From Actinomycetota bacterium (GTDB taxonomy: Bacteria; Actinomycetota; Thermoleophilia; Gaiellales; Gaiellaceae): a stretch of DNA of 57,797 nt. The stretch lies in assembly GCA_020029595.1 (NCBI GenBank), contig JAIBJN010000003.1, positions 1 through 57,797 of the forward strand, read 5' to 3'. The position numbers and the translations under genes were made by a program. Positions 19,119 to 27,696 of the stretch are shown in pieces; the stretch's first letter is position 1, and every line of letters starts with the position of its first letter. The notes under the pieces are model-generated. The model made no database searches, had not been told where the DNA came from, and saw only the letters and a program-made list of their open reading frames with translations.

Positions 19119-20609
19119 ATGGACATCGACGTCGTCGAGGCGCCGCCCGGAGGGGTCGAGGCAGACGTCCTCGTCTTCACAGTCCCCGATCCCGTCACGC
19201 TGTCGAAGGCGGCGGAGGGACTCGACCGCCTCGTCGAGGGGCGTCTGAGCCGTCTGGTCGAGAACGGCGAGCTCAGAGGAGACGAAGGTCGCGTCACCCT
19301 CCTGCACGCGGACGGCCGGCTCGCCGCGCAACGCGCGGCGGGGGTGGGCGTGGGAGAGCGGGAGCTCGACGCGGACCGGCTTCGTACCGCCGCCGCTGCG
19401 GCCGCCTGCGAAACAGTGGACGTGGGCGGGACGACGATGGCCTGGGTCGTCGAGCCGGATGGGCCCCTGTCTCCGAGCGTGCAGGCGAGGGCGATCGTCG
19501 ACGGGACCGTCCTCGGCCCGTACGAGGCGGCGCGATGGAAGACGAGCGCGGAGCCGTCGGTGCAGATCGAGCGCCTCGTCCTTTGCGGCCCGGGCGCGGC
19601 CGGCGTCGCCGGGGAGGCGGAGCGCGCCAACGTCGCGGCGGCCTGGGCGAACCGCTGCCGCGATCTCGTCAACGCGCCCGCGAACGAGCTCACGCCCGAG
19701 CGCCTGGGGGACTGGGCGGAGGAGATCGCGGGCGGGAGCCCCTCCCTCCGCTTCGAGGCGCTGGGGCCCGACGAGATCCGTGCCGCGGGCATGGGCGCGT
19801 TCGGGGCGGTCAGCCAGGGGAGCGACAACCCGCCTCGACTGATCACGCTGGCCTACGAGCCGGAGACGCCCGCCCGGCCCGAGCTCCGTATCGGGCTCGT
19901 TGGGAAGGCGATCACGTTCGACGCCGGCGGCCTCTCGCTCAAGCCGGCGTACCACATGGACGAGATGAAGTCGGACATGGGCGGCGGCGGCGCCGTCCTC
20001 GCCGCGACCGGCGCGATCGCGGAGCTGGGCCTTCCCGTCCGGATCCTCACCGTCGTCCCGTCCTGCGAGAACCTGCCGGGAGGTCACTCCTACCGCCCAG
20101 GCGACATCGTCACTGCGCTGAGCGGGAAGACGATCGAGATCACAAACACGGACGCCGAGGGGCGCCTGATCCTCGCCGACGCCCTCTGGTTCGCTCGCGA
20201 GTCGGGAGCGACCCACCTCCTCGACCTCGCGACCCTCACCGGCGGGATCGTCGTCGCCATGGGTGACCTCTACGCCGGTCTCTTCGGCAACGACGACGCC
20301 TGGGTCGCGGAGATCGAGGAAGCGGCCGAGGCGAGCGGCGACCACGCCTGGCGCCTCCCACTGCACGAGCGCTACCACCGCTACAACGACTCCGCGTTCG
20401 CCGACCTGAAGAACTCCTCCGACTACAAGCAAGCCTCGCCGATCCTCGCTGCGGCCTTCCTCGAGCAGTTCGCCGGAGAGGGTCCCTGGGCCCACCTGGA
20501 CATCGCCGGCACGGCGTACCTCGAGCGCGGCCGCGGCGACTACTACTCCGACCTGGGCGCGACCGGCTACGGCGTCCGCCTCCTGGCGGAGCTGGCCCGC
20601 CGGCTCTAG
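19119..20609 (+). CDS. pepA: Leucyl aminopeptidase, M17 family
   Basis: A cytosolic two-metal aminopeptidase removing N-terminal residues from peptides (496 aa). The N-terminal regulatory domain is divergent. The catalytic domain has RCRDLVNAPANELTP, the metal-ligand region GLVGKAITFDAGGLSLKP, MKSDMGGGGAVLAA, the M17 signature NTDAEGRL (near residue 345), and LATLTGGIVVAMG. The start ATG 19119 is 12 nt after TAGCAT. The stop TAG shares a base with the GTG of the acyl-CoA dehydrogenase gene (TAGTG), coupling the two. Confidence 0.95.
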   Translation: MDIDVVEAPPGGVEADVLVFTVPDPVTLSKAAEGLDRLVEGRLSRLVENGELRGDEGRVTLLHADGRLAAQRAAGVGVGERELDADRLRTAAAAAACETVDVGGTTMAWVVEPDGPLSPSVQARAIVDGTVLGPYEAARWKTSAEPSVQIERLVLCGPGAAGVAGEAERANVAAAWANRCRDLVNAPANELTPERLGDWAEEIAGGSPSLRFEALGPDEIRAAGMGAFGAVSQGSDNPPRLITLAYEPETPARPELRIGLVGKAITFDAGGLSLKPAYHMDEMKSDMGGGGAVLAATGAIAELGLPVRILTVVPSCENLPGGHSYRPGDIVTALSGKTIEITNTDAEGRLILADALWFARESGATHLLDLATLTGGIVVAMGDLYAGLFGNDDAWVAEIEEAAEASGDHAWRLPLHERYHRYNDSAFADLKNSSDYKQASPILAAAFLEQFAGEGPWAHLDIAGTAYLERGRGDYYSDLGATGYGVRLLAELARRL

Positions 20610-21742
20610 TGGACTTCGACCTCTCCGACGAGCACGAGCTTCTGCGCACCACCGTGCGCGCGTTCGCGCAGGAGCGGATCGCGCCCGTGGCCGAGGAGCT
20701 CGACCGCGAGCACCGCTTCCCCTACGAGCTCGTGGCCGAGCTCGCCGAGCTCGGGCTGATGGGCATCCCGATTCCCGAGGAGTACGGGGGCGCCGGCGGC
20801 GACACGCTCTCGTACGCGATCGCGATCGAGGAGCTGACGCGCGTCGACTCCTCCGTGGCGATCACGGTCGCCGCGCACACGTCCCTGGGGACGATGCCGT
20901 TCCTCCTCTTCGGGTCGGAGGAGCAGAAGCGGGAGTGGCTGCCCGAGCTGGCCTCGGGCAGGCGCCTGGCCGCCTTCGGCCTCACGGAGCCGGGCGCCGG
21001 CTCGGACGCGGGCGCGACGCGGACGCACGCGGAGCTCCGCGACGGCGAATGGATCGTGAACGGCTCGAAGATCTTCATCACGAACGCGGGCACCGACATC
21101 TCGGCGTGCGTCACTATCACCGCGCGGACAGGCGACGACGAGATCTCGAACCTGATCGTCCGGAACGGGTCGCCCGGCTATGAGATCTCCACGCCGATGC
21201 GGAAGATGGGCTGGCGGGCCTCGGACACGCGCGAGCTCTCGTTCCGGGACTGCGCCGTGCCCGAGGGCAACCTGCTGGGGCCGCGTGGCGCAGGCTTCAA
21301 GCAGTTCCTCGAGATCCTCGACGGCGGTCGCATCTCGGTGGCGGCGATGGGCCTCGGGCTCGCGCAGGGCGCTTATGACCTCGCGCTCGCGTACTCGCGC
21401 GAGCGGGAGCAGTTCGGGCGGCCGATCGCCCGCTTCCAGGCGATCCAGTTCGCGCTCGCCGACATGGCGACGGAGATCGAGGCGGCGCGTGGGCTCGTCT
21501 ACAAGGCGGCCTGGCTCAAGGATCAGGTTCGTCCGTTCGCGCGGGAGTCAGCGATCGCGAAGCTCTACACGGGCGAGGTCTCCAAGCGCGTCGTCGACAG
21601 GGCCCTCCAGATCCACGGCGGCTACGGCTTCATGGACGAGTACGCGATCTCGCGCCTCTACCGCGACCAGAAGGTGCTCGAGATCGGCGAGGGCACCAAC
21701 GAGATCCAACGGATGGTGATCGCGCGCCACCTCGGGCTCTAA
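20609..21742 (+). CDS. Acyl-CoA dehydrogenase
   Basis: An FAD enzyme (377 aa) oxidising an acyl-CoA to the 2-enoyl-CoA, passing electrons to ETF. FGLTEPGAGSDAGATRTHAE is the first family signature; GWRASDTRELSFRDC, the FAD-contacting QIHGGYGFMDEYAISRLYRD and EIGEGTNEIQRMVIARHLGL (with the C-terminal catalytic-region Glu) follow. Short/branched-chain specificity such as isovaleryl-CoA would suit the methylcrotonyl-type carboxylase nearby, but the sequence alone does not settle it. The GTG start overlaps the pepA stop by 1 nt. Confidence 0.93.
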   Translation: MDFDLSDEHELLRTTVRAFAQERIAPVAEELDREHRFPYELVAELAELGLMGIPIPEEYGGAGGDTLSYAIAIEELTRVDSSVAITVAAHTSLGTMPFLLFGSEEQKREWLPELASGRRLAAFGLTEPGAGSDAGATRTHAELRDGEWIVNGSKIFITNAGTDISACVTITARTGDDEISNLIVRNGSPGYEISTPMRKMGWRASDTRELSFRDCAVPEGNLLGPRGAGFKQFLEILDGGRISVAAMGLGLAQGAYDLALAYSREREQFGRPIARFQAIQFALADMATEIEAARGLVYKAAWLKDQVRPFARESAIAKLYTGEVSKRVVDRALQIHGGYGFMDEYAISRLYRDQKVLEIGEGTNEIQRMVIARHLGL

Positions 21743-21765
21743 CGCGGCGGGAGCTGAACCGCGCG

Positions 21766-22836
21766 TTGCTCGAGCGGCAGCTGCTGCTCTCGCGGCACGA
21801 GCTCCCGGCCGCCGAGGTAATCGAGCGCTTGGTCGGAATGCAGGCCCAGGTGCCGCGGGATCCGTACGTCGCCCTCTGGTCGCGCCTCGAGGGCTTCCGC
21901 CACCACGAGCTGGAGGGGCTGATCGCGGAACGACAGGCCGTCCGCGCGCCGCTGATGCGCGCAACGATCCACCTGGCGACGGCCCGCGACTGCCTAGAGC
22001 TGCGGCCCGTGCTCCAGAGCGTGCTGGAGCGCATGTTCCGAAGCGGGAGCCCCTTCGGGCGACGTCTCGGGGACGCGGACGAAGAGACGATCGTCGCGGC
22101 CGGGCGCGTCCTGGTCGAGGAGGAGCCGCGCACGCGGGCGCAGCTCCGCACACTGCTCGGGGAGCGCTGGCCCGACCGCGACGCCGAAGCCATGGCCTAC
22201 GCGATCACGTACCTCCTGCCCCTCGTCCAGGTAACGCCGCGCGGCCTCTGGAGCCGCAGCGGGCAACCGAGATGGGCAACGGTGGAGGCCTGGCTCGGCC
22301 GCCCGCTCGCGCGCGACTCCGCCCCGGACCGGACAGTGCTGCGCTACCTCGCCGTTTTCGGGCCGGCGGGCTGGAAGGACATCCAGACTTGGTCGGGCCT
22401 GACGCGTGTCCGTGAGATCATGGAGCGCCTGCACGGAGACCTGCGCACCTTCCGCGACGAGAACGGCGTCGAGCTGTTCGACCTGCCCGACGCGCCGTTG
22501 CCCGACCCGGACGTCCCGGCTCCTGTGCGCTACCTGCCGGAGTACGACAACCTCTTCCTCTCGCATGCCGACCGTTCGCGCCTCGGCGACAAGGAGGACC
22601 GGCCGCGCCTCGGGTTCGGGGACGACCGCTCGTTCGGCCCCGTCCTCATCGACGGCTTCATTCGCGCGGTCTGGCGGCTCGTCCGCGAGCGGGACAGCGC
22701 CGCCCTGCTCGTCAAGCCGGTTCGGCGTCTCGCCAAGAAGGACACGGCCGCGGTGACCGCGGAGGGGCGACGCCTGCTCGGGTTCGTCGCAGGCAACGCC
22801 GGCCGGCGCGAGATCCGGCTCATACTCCCGGAGTGA
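21766..22836 (+). CDS. AlkZ-like winged-helix DNA glycosylase family protein
   Basis: A protein of about 356 aa of the HTH_42 fold, tandem winged helices used by AlkZ/YcaQ glycosylases that unhook DNA crosslinks and remove bulky alkyl bases. RLVGMQAQVPRDPYVALWSRL contains the Q-x-Q catalytic motif of the AlkZ-like group; MRATIHLATARDCLEL and PEYDNLFLSHADRSR are other family segments. The frame opens after the previous stop without an ATG or GTG; start candidates are TTG 21766 or CTG 21754 (RRELNRALLERQ is probably translated). The stop overlaps the next gene by 4 nt. The family is established for alkylation repair; substrate here unknown. Confidence 0.85.
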   Translation: MLERQLLLSRHELPAAEVIERLVGMQAQVPRDPYVALWSRLEGFRHHELEGLIAERQAVRAPLMRATIHLATARDCLELRPVLQSVLERMFRSGSPFGRRLGDADEETIVAAGRVLVEEEPRTRAQLRTLLGERWPDRDAEAMAYAITYLLPLVQVTPRGLWSRSGQPRWATVEAWLGRPLARDSAPDRTVLRYLAVFGPAGWKDIQTWSGLTRVREIMERLHGDLRTFRDENGVELFDLPDAPLPDPDVPAPVRYLPEYDNLFLSHADRSRLGDKEDRPRLGFGDDRSFGPVLIDGFIRAVWRLVRERDSAALLVKPVRRLAKKDTAAVTAEGRRLLGFVAGNAGRREIRLILPE

Positions 22837-23516
22837 CCGGTCGGCTCTACGCGGGCTCCTCCGGGTTCTCCTATCCGTCCTGGCGCGGCGGCTTCTACCC
22901 AGCGGATGCGAAGCCGGACACATTCCTCCACCACTACGCCGAACGCCTGAACGCCGTCGAGCTGAACACGACCTTCTACCGGCTCCCGGCCGAGGAGCAG
23001 TTCGAGCGCTGGGCCGCGCAGACTCCGGCGGGTTTCCGCTTTGCGGTGACCATGTCGAGGCGCGTGACCGTCGCCGGCCGCGTCGAGGGCCTCGACGCGT
23101 TCGGCCAGAGCGTGCGACGGCTCGGCGACCGGCTCGGCCCACTCCGCGTGAAGGTGTCGCAGAAGCGTGATGACGGGTTCCTGCGGCTCTTCCTCGACTC
23201 GCTCGACCCGGAGCTGCTCGTCGCGCTCGACTTCCGCCACGGCTCGTGGGACGACCCCGAAGTGATAGCCCGCCTGGACGAGCGCGGCACCGCGCGGGTG
23301 AACGCCCTCGACGGCGGCGCCTCCTTTCGCTACCTGCGCTTGCGGGAGCCGCCCTACGACGACGCGGCGCTGGCCGTGCTCGCCGGCGAGATCCACCCGC
23401 TCCTCGACCAGGGCATGGACGTCTACTGCTTCTTTCGCCACGAGGACGAGCCCACGGCCCCGCTGTTCGCCGAGCGGCTTCTCGAGCTGGCCCACGAGAG
23501 CCTCGAGCTCGACTGA
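22833..23516 (+). CDS. DUF72 (YecE-like) TIM-barrel protein
   Basis: A protein of 227 aa. YAGSSGFSYPSWRGGFYP, LNAVELNTTFYRLP, GFRFAVTMSRRVTV, GPLRVKVSQK and LVALDFRHGSW follow the order of DUF72 proteins, whose biochemical activity is not established. The GTG 22833 overlaps the AlkZ-like gene (GTGA), so both are made from one message; DUF72 genes are often found near DNA repair functions, which is suggestive only. Confidence 0.9.
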   Translation: MTGRLYAGSSGFSYPSWRGGFYPADAKPDTFLHHYAERLNAVELNTTFYRLPAEEQFERWAAQTPAGFRFAVTMSRRVTVAGRVEGLDAFGQSVRRLGDRLGPLRVKVSQKRDDGFLRLFLDSLDPELLVALDFRHGSWDDPEVIARLDERGTARVNALDGGASFRYLRLREPPYDDAALAVLAGEIHPLLDQGMDVYCFFRHEDEPTAPLFAERLLELAHESLELD

Positions 23517-23558
23517 TCGCCCGAGGAAGAAAGCGGCAGCGTCCGCCGTCTTGAAGGC

Positions 23559-23741
23559 ATGTCCTACCATCCCACGACTCATCTTGCGATCGCCCGGGAG
23601 CGGCATCAGGACCTGATCCGCGGGGCGGAGCAGCACCGTCTCGCCCGCTCCCTCAAGGCGGAGCGGCCGGGGATCCGCGACCGGATCGCCTCGTTCCTGC
23701 ACCGCGGCGACGCGCGGCGCGTCGCGCCCGCCGCCAAGTAG
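23559..23741 (+). CDS. Small basic protein of unknown function
   Basis: A 60-residue protein (MSYHPTTHLAIARERHQDL ... FLHRGDARRVAPAAK), Arg- and His-rich, with one predicted amphipathic helix and no membrane segment. Similar short 'Tyr-His ... Ala-Arg-Glu-Arg' proteins are common in actinobacteria, but no function is known to me. It is convergent with ilvA; the two stop codons lie inside one short palindrome. Confidence 0.55.
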   Translation: MSYHPTTHLAIARERHQDLIRGAEQHRLARSLKAERPGIRDRIASFLHRGDARRVAPAAK

Positions 23742-23755
23742 CGCCGGGCGCTACT
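23737..23755. terminator. Palindrome across convergent stop codons, possible two-way terminator
   Basis: AGTAGCGCC and GGCGCTACT pair perfectly (9 bp) around a single G. It contains the TAG of the small plus-strand gene and the TAG of ilvA on the minus strand. No T-run follows, so terminator activity is uncertain. Confidence 0.4.
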
Positions 23756-24947
23756 GCAGGCGCTCGACCGAGTAGCCCTCGTCGTCCAGACGAGCGAGGA
23801 GCTCGGCGCAGTGCTCCTCGTCGCGCATGGCGAGCGTGAGCTCGATCTCCGTGCCGGTCACCGGCAGGTCCATGCCCTCGCGGTGGTGGTCGACCTCGAG
23901 GACGTTCGCGCGCTCCTCGGCCACGCGCGCGAGGAGAAGGGCGAGGTTGCCCGGCCGGTCGTCCACGCGTGTCCGGATGACGAGGTAGCGGCCGGCGCGC
24001 GTGAGCCCGTGGCGGAGGACCTCGATCAGCGAGCTCGCGTCGATGTTTCCGCCGGAGAGGAGCGCGCAGGCGGCGCCCGAGCCTTCGACCTTCCCGGCGA
24101 GGAGCGCGGCGACCGAGGCCGCCCCTGCTCCCTCGACGGTCAGCTTGCAGCGCTCGCTGACCAGCAAGATCGCTCCGGCGATCTCCGCGTCGGTCACCGT
24201 CACGACGTCGTCGAGACGGTCGGCGAGGAGGGCGCGCGTGAGCTCGCCCGGCGTCTTGACGGCGATCCCGTCCGCGATCGTGTTCCCCGCCGGCGCCCGG
24301 CCGGCGAAGGGGGCGCACGCGGCGGCCTGCACGCCGACGATGCCGATCTCAGGGCGCAGCTCCTTGAGGGCGAGCGCGATGCCGGCGGCGAGCCCCCCGC
24401 CGCCGATCGGGACCACGAGCGTCTCGATCTCGGGGACAAGCTGCTCCGCGAGCTCGAGGCCGAGCGTTCCCTGGCCGGCGAGCACGACCGTGTCCTCGAA
24501 GGCGTGGACGAACGTCTCCCCGGCCTCGACCCGCTCGCGCGCGGCGGCGACCGCGTCGTCGAAGCCGTGCCCGGCGAGCACGACCTCCGCGCCGTAGCTC
24601 CTCGTCGCCTCGATCTTCGCGGTCGGCGCGTCCTCCGGCATGAAGACGGTGGCCCGGACGCCGGCCTCGCGGGCGGCCCACGCTACTGCCTGGCCGTGGT
24701 TCCCCGCGCTCGCGGTGACGACGCCGGCGCCGCGCTCCGTGTCCGTGAGGTGGGAGATCCGGTTGTAGGCGCCGCGGATCTTGAAGGAGCCCGTGCGCTG
24801 GAGGTTCTCCGCCTTGAGCCAGACCGGGCGGCCGGAGAGGCGGCCAAGCGTCTCCGACGGATACACGGGCGTCGCGCGCGCGACGCCGTCGAGGCGCTCC
24901 CGCGCCTCCTGGATCTCAGCGAGTGTCGGGGCCGTCGCCGTCGCCAT
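23751..24947 (-). CDS. ilvA: Threonine dehydratase with C-terminal ACT domain
   Basis: A PLP enzyme converting threonine to 2-oxobutyrate and ammonia (398 aa). The Schiff-base Lys is in QRTGSFKIRGAYN; SAGNHGQAVAWAA and the phosphate-binding PIGGGGLAAG follow. The last 80 residues (YLVIRTRVDDRPGNLALLL ... EIELTLAMRDEEHCAELL) form a regulatory ACT domain, as in the short threonine ammonia-lyases. The start ATG 24947 lies inside the end of meaB (32-nt overlap), so it is translated from the same mRNA. With MeaB it suggests 2-oxobutyrate to propionyl-CoA to methylmalonyl-CoA catabolism, or isoleucine synthesis. Confidence 0.93.
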   Translation of the reverse strand: MATATAPTLAEIQEARERLDGVARATPVYPSETLGRLSGRPVWLKAENLQRTGSFKIRGAYNRISHLTDTERGAGVVTASAGNHGQAVAWAAREAGVRATVFMPEDAPTAKIEATRSYGAEVVLAGHGFDDAVAAARERVEAGETFVHAFEDTVVLAGQGTLGLELAEQLVPEIETLVVPIGGGGLAAGIALALKELRPEIGIVGVQAAACAPFAGRAPAGNTIADGIAVKTPGELTRALLADRLDDVVTVTDAEIAGAILLVSERCKLTVEGAGAASVAALLAGKVEGSGAACALLSGGNIDASSLIEVLRHGLTRAGRYLVIRTRVDDRPGNLALLLARVAEERANVLEVDHHREGMDLPVTGTEIELTLAMRDEEHCAELLARLDDEGYSVERLQ

Positions 24948-25908
24948 CGCGCAGGTGGAAGACCTTCTCCATGATCTCACGAACCGCCGTGAGCGGATCG
25001 AGCTCGCGGCGCTGCACCTCCCCGAGGAGCCGGCGCAGCTCCTCGTCCTCGGCCACGGCCTCCTCGAGCCGGGCCTTCGCGCGTGCGCTCGCGACGGCGA
25101 AGACCTCGCCGGCGAGGTTCCTGGCGCGCCGCTCGGCGAGCGACCCGCTCTCCTCCAGGTGGCGGCGGTGCCCCTCGAGCTCCTCCCACAGCTCGGCGAT
25201 CCCCACGCCGGTCACGGCCTCGGTGAGGACGATGGGCGGCCGCCAGTCGCGCTCGGTGTCGAGCCCGAGGATGGAGCGGACCTCGTTCACCATCGTCTTC
25301 GCCGCCGGGTGGTCGCGCTTGTTCACCGCGATCACGTCCGGGATCTCCATGATCCCCGCCTTCAGCGCCTGGATGGAGTCGCCCGAGCCCGGCATCAGCA
25401 CGAGCAGCACGGTGTCGGCGATCGTGATCACCTCGACCTCGCTCTGCCCCGCCCCGACGGTCTCGAGGAAGAGGAGCTCCTTGCCGGCTGCATCGAGGAC
25501 GAGCGCCGCCTGCAGCGTCGCTTCCGCAAGCCCCCCCAGATGGCCCCGTGTGCCCATCGAGCGGATGAAGACCTCCGGGTCGAGGAAGTGGTCGGCGAGG
25601 CGGATGCGATCGCCGAGGAGGGCCCCCTTCGTGAACGGGCTCGAGGGGTCGACAGAGACCACACCCACACTCGTGCCGGCTGCGCGCACCCCGCGGACGA
25701 GGGCGCTGATCAGGCTCGACTTGCCGACGCCGGGCGGTCCGGTGACCCCGATCGTGTACGCACGACCGGTCTCGGGATAGAGCTCGCGGATGAGCTCGTA
25801 CGCCAGCGGGTCCGCGTTCTCGACCAGGGTGATCGCCTGCGCCAGAGCCCGGCGATCGCCGCCGCGAATGCCCTCGACGAGGGCCTCGAGCGTCCAGGTT
25901 CTCGCCAC
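24916..25908 (-). CDS. meaB: Methylmalonyl-CoA mutase-associated GTPase MeaB
   Basis: A G3E-type P-loop GTPase (330 aa) that protects and reloads cobalamin in methylmalonyl-CoA mutase. It shows GVTGPPGVGKSSLISALV (Walker A), SVDPSSPFTKGALLGDRIR, TRGHLGGLAEAT (switch region), ETVGAGQSEVEV and the guanine motif NKRD. The C-terminal helices end with a GDG-rich tail. The mutase itself is not in the window. The GTG start is 3 nt after the hisC stop. Such GTPases were formerly annotated as ArgK kinases. Confidence 0.94.
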   Translation of the reverse strand: MARTWTLEALVEGIRGGDRRALAQAITLVENADPLAYELIRELYPETGRAYTIGVTGPPGVGKSSLISALVRGVRAAGTSVGVVSVDPSSPFTKGALLGDRIRLADHFLDPEVFIRSMGTRGHLGGLAEATLQAALVLDAAGKELLFLETVGAGQSEVEVITIADTVLLVLMPGSGDSIQALKAGIMEIPDVIAVNKRDHPAAKTMVNEVRSILGLDTERDWRPPIVLTEAVTGVGIAELWEELEGHRRHLEESGSLAERRARNLAGEVFAVASARAKARLEEAVAEDEELRRLLGEVQRRELDPLTAVREIMEKVFHLRDGDGDGPDTR

Positions 25909-25911
25909 GGG

Positions 25912-27030
25912 CTACGCGGCGCCCTGCGATGCGGGCGCCGACACGCGCCGGAGAGCCTGCGCGAAGAGCTCGTTCTCCTCCTTCGTCCCGACGGTCACGC
26001 GGATCGCGCCGGGCGCGCCGAACGGCCCCAGCGGGCGGACGATCACCCCCTCGCGCAGAAGCGCGTCGAAGACCGGGCGGGCGTCCTCGCCGACCTCCGC
26101 GAAGACGAAGTTCGCCACGGCCGGGGAGGCGGTCTTGAGGCCGAGATCGGCGCAGAGCCCCACGAGGTGGCCGCGGGACTCGGCGTTGAACGCACGGCGG
26201 CGCGCGACCTCCTCTGGATCGTCCAGGCTTGCCACGGCGGCGTCCTGCGCCGGCTGCGTGACGTCGAACGCGTTCCGCACCTTCTTGACCGCGTCGACGA
26301 CGTCCTTCGGGCCGACCCCGTAGCCGACGCGCAGGCCGGCGAGCCCGTAGATCTTGGAGAAGGTTCGCAGGACGAGCACGCGCCGCCCGGCCTTGAAATG
26401 CTCCTCGATTCCGTCCGGGTAGTCGGGCTCGCCCAGGTACTCGAAGTAGGCCTCGTCGAGGACGGCGAGGACATGGCCGGGAACGCCCGCGAAGAACGCG
26501 TCGACCTCGCCCCGCGGGATCATCGTCCCGGTCGGGTTGTTCGGGTTGCAGAGGTAGACGATCTTCGTCCGGTCGGTGACGGCGGCGAGGATCCGCTCGA
26601 CGTCGTAGCGGTGTTCGGCGAGCGGCACGCCCACGGGGGTCGCACCCATCTTGATCGCCGTCAGGGGGTAGCTCGCGAAGGACGGCCAGCCGTAGATGAC
26701 CTCGTCGCCGGGATCGAGCGCCGCGAGCGAGAGATAGGTGATGATCGCGTCGGCGCCCGCGGCGACGGCCACGTTCGCCCGTTCGACGCCGTGTTTCTCC
26801 GCCAGCCGCGTGACGAGGCGATAGGCGCCTCCGTCCGGGTAGCGGTTCAGCTCCGGCAGGCCCCGCTCGAGGGCCGCGAGCGCGGCGGGGAAGGGGCCGA
26901 ACTGCCCCTCGTTGGAGGCGAGCTTGACGACGCGCTCGAGACCGAGCTCGCGCTGCACCTCGTCGACCGGCTTGCCCGGCTCGTAGGGCACGAGATCGGA
27001 GATCGCGGGCCTGAAGGGGTCGCGGGCCAC
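25912..27030 (-). CDS. hisC: Histidinol-phosphate aminotransferase family protein
   Basis: A fold-type I aminotransferase (372 aa). It has LASNEGQFGPFP, NRYPDGGAYRL, YLCNPNNPTGT, DEAYFEYLG, and the PLP-lysine motif TFSKIYGLAGLRVGYG, followed by a C-terminal Arg region (GAPGAIRVTVG). HisC-like enzymes also transaminate aromatic amino acids, and this one sits with meaB and ilvA rather than his genes, so aromatic or other substrates are possible. A TAAGGT box 6 nt before the GTG 27030 start indicates a leaderless transcript for the whole hisC-meaB-ilvA operon. Confidence 0.88.
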   Translation of the reverse strand: MARDPFRPAISDLVPYEPGKPVDEVQRELGLERVVKLASNEGQFGPFPAALAALERGLPELNRYPDGGAYRLVTRLAEKHGVERANVAVAAGADAIITYLSLAALDPGDEVIYGWPSFASYPLTAIKMGATPVGVPLAEHRYDVERILAAVTDRTKIVYLCNPNNPTGTMIPRGEVDAFFAGVPGHVLAVLDEAYFEYLGEPDYPDGIEEHFKAGRRVLVLRTFSKIYGLAGLRVGYGVGPKDVVDAVKKVRNAFDVTQPAQDAAVASLDDPEEVARRRAFNAESRGHLVGLCADLGLKTASPAVANFVFAEVGEDARPVFDALLREGVIVRPLGPFGAPGAIRVTVGTKEENELFAQALRRVSAPASQGAA

Positions 27031-27054
27031 GCGGAAACCTTAACCTGTCCGCCT
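27031..27054. promoter_or_regulatory. 24-bp divergent promoter with interlocked -10 boxes
   Basis: ACCTTAACCT (27037-27046) holds TAAGGT on the minus strand (27037-27042, 6 nt before the hisC GTG) and TAACCT on the plus strand (27041-27046, 8 nt before the GTG at 27055). The boxes overlap by 2 bp. Nothing else fits in the gap, so both genes are predicted to be leaderless or nearly so. Confidence 0.5.
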
Positions 27055-27666
27055 GTGGACGAGATCGGCCTCTTCCCCCTCAACCTCGTGCTCGTTCCCG
27101 GCGAGCAAGCGCCGCTGCACGTCTTCGAGCCGCGCTACCGCGAGCTGATCGGGGAGTGCCTCGATCTCGGCCGCGACTTCGGGCTCCTGCTCGAGGACGA
27201 CGAAGGCATGAGGGACGTCGGCACGCGCTGCAACGTCGTCGAGGTGCTCGACCACTTCCCCGACGGGCGCCTGAACGTCGTCGTCGAGGCACGGGAGCGC
27301 TTCCAGCTCGTCGGGCTGACCGACGGGCGCCCCTTCAGGACGGCCGAGGTGGAGGTGCTCCCGGACAAGACCGACACGCCCAACGAGGACGAGGTCGAGG
27401 AGTGCCTCGCAGCCTACGCCCGCGTCGTCGCCGCGGCCGAGGCGGAGCTCGACGACCTCGACCTCGACGCCGTCTCGATCGCGTACCAGATCGCCTCTCG
27501 CATCGACTTCGGCACCGAGGTCAAGCAGGGCCTCCTCGAGCTTCGCTCCGAGCGCGAGCGCGTCATCCGCCTCGCCCCCATGCTCAACCAGGCGGCCGAG
27601 GCCGTCGAGCGCGAGCAGGAGATCCGCCACCGAGCCGCCGGCAACGGGCGCGTCGAGCCCCTCTAG
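27055..27666 (+). CDS. LON substrate-binding-domain protein
   Basis: A protein of 203 aa consisting only of the N-terminal domain found in Lon proteases, without ATPase or peptidase parts. IGLFPLNLVLVPGEQAPLHVFEPRYRELI is the family entry motif, followed by GTRCNVVEVLDHFPDGRLNVVVEARERF. The C-terminal half is helical (EVEECLAAYARVVAAAEAEL). Free-standing versions are widespread; some act as adaptor-like or cereblon-like binding proteins, but the role is not established. Confidence 0.88.
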   Translation: MDEIGLFPLNLVLVPGEQAPLHVFEPRYRELIGECLDLGRDFGLLLEDDEGMRDVGTRCNVVEVLDHFPDGRLNVVVEARERFQLVGLTDGRPFRTAEVEVLPDKTDTPNEDEVEECLAAYARVVAAAEAELDDLDLDAVSIAYQIASRIDFGTEVKQGLLELRSERERVIRLAPMLNQAAEAVEREQEIRHRAAGNGRVEPL

Positions 27667-27696
27667 GGTGTGGAGCACAAGGGCTCGGGCGGAAGC

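Noticed and set aside
18717-20495. Long minus-strand frame opposite pepA, running into the MFS region
   Set aside because: Antisense shadow; pepA on the plus strand is unmistakable and the MFS gene uses another frame with its own promoter.
24781-27054. Very long plus-strand open frame opposite ilvA, meaB and hisC
   Set aside because: It is the antisense shadow of three clearly homologous genes in GC-rich DNA; only its last part, from GTG 27055, is a real gene.
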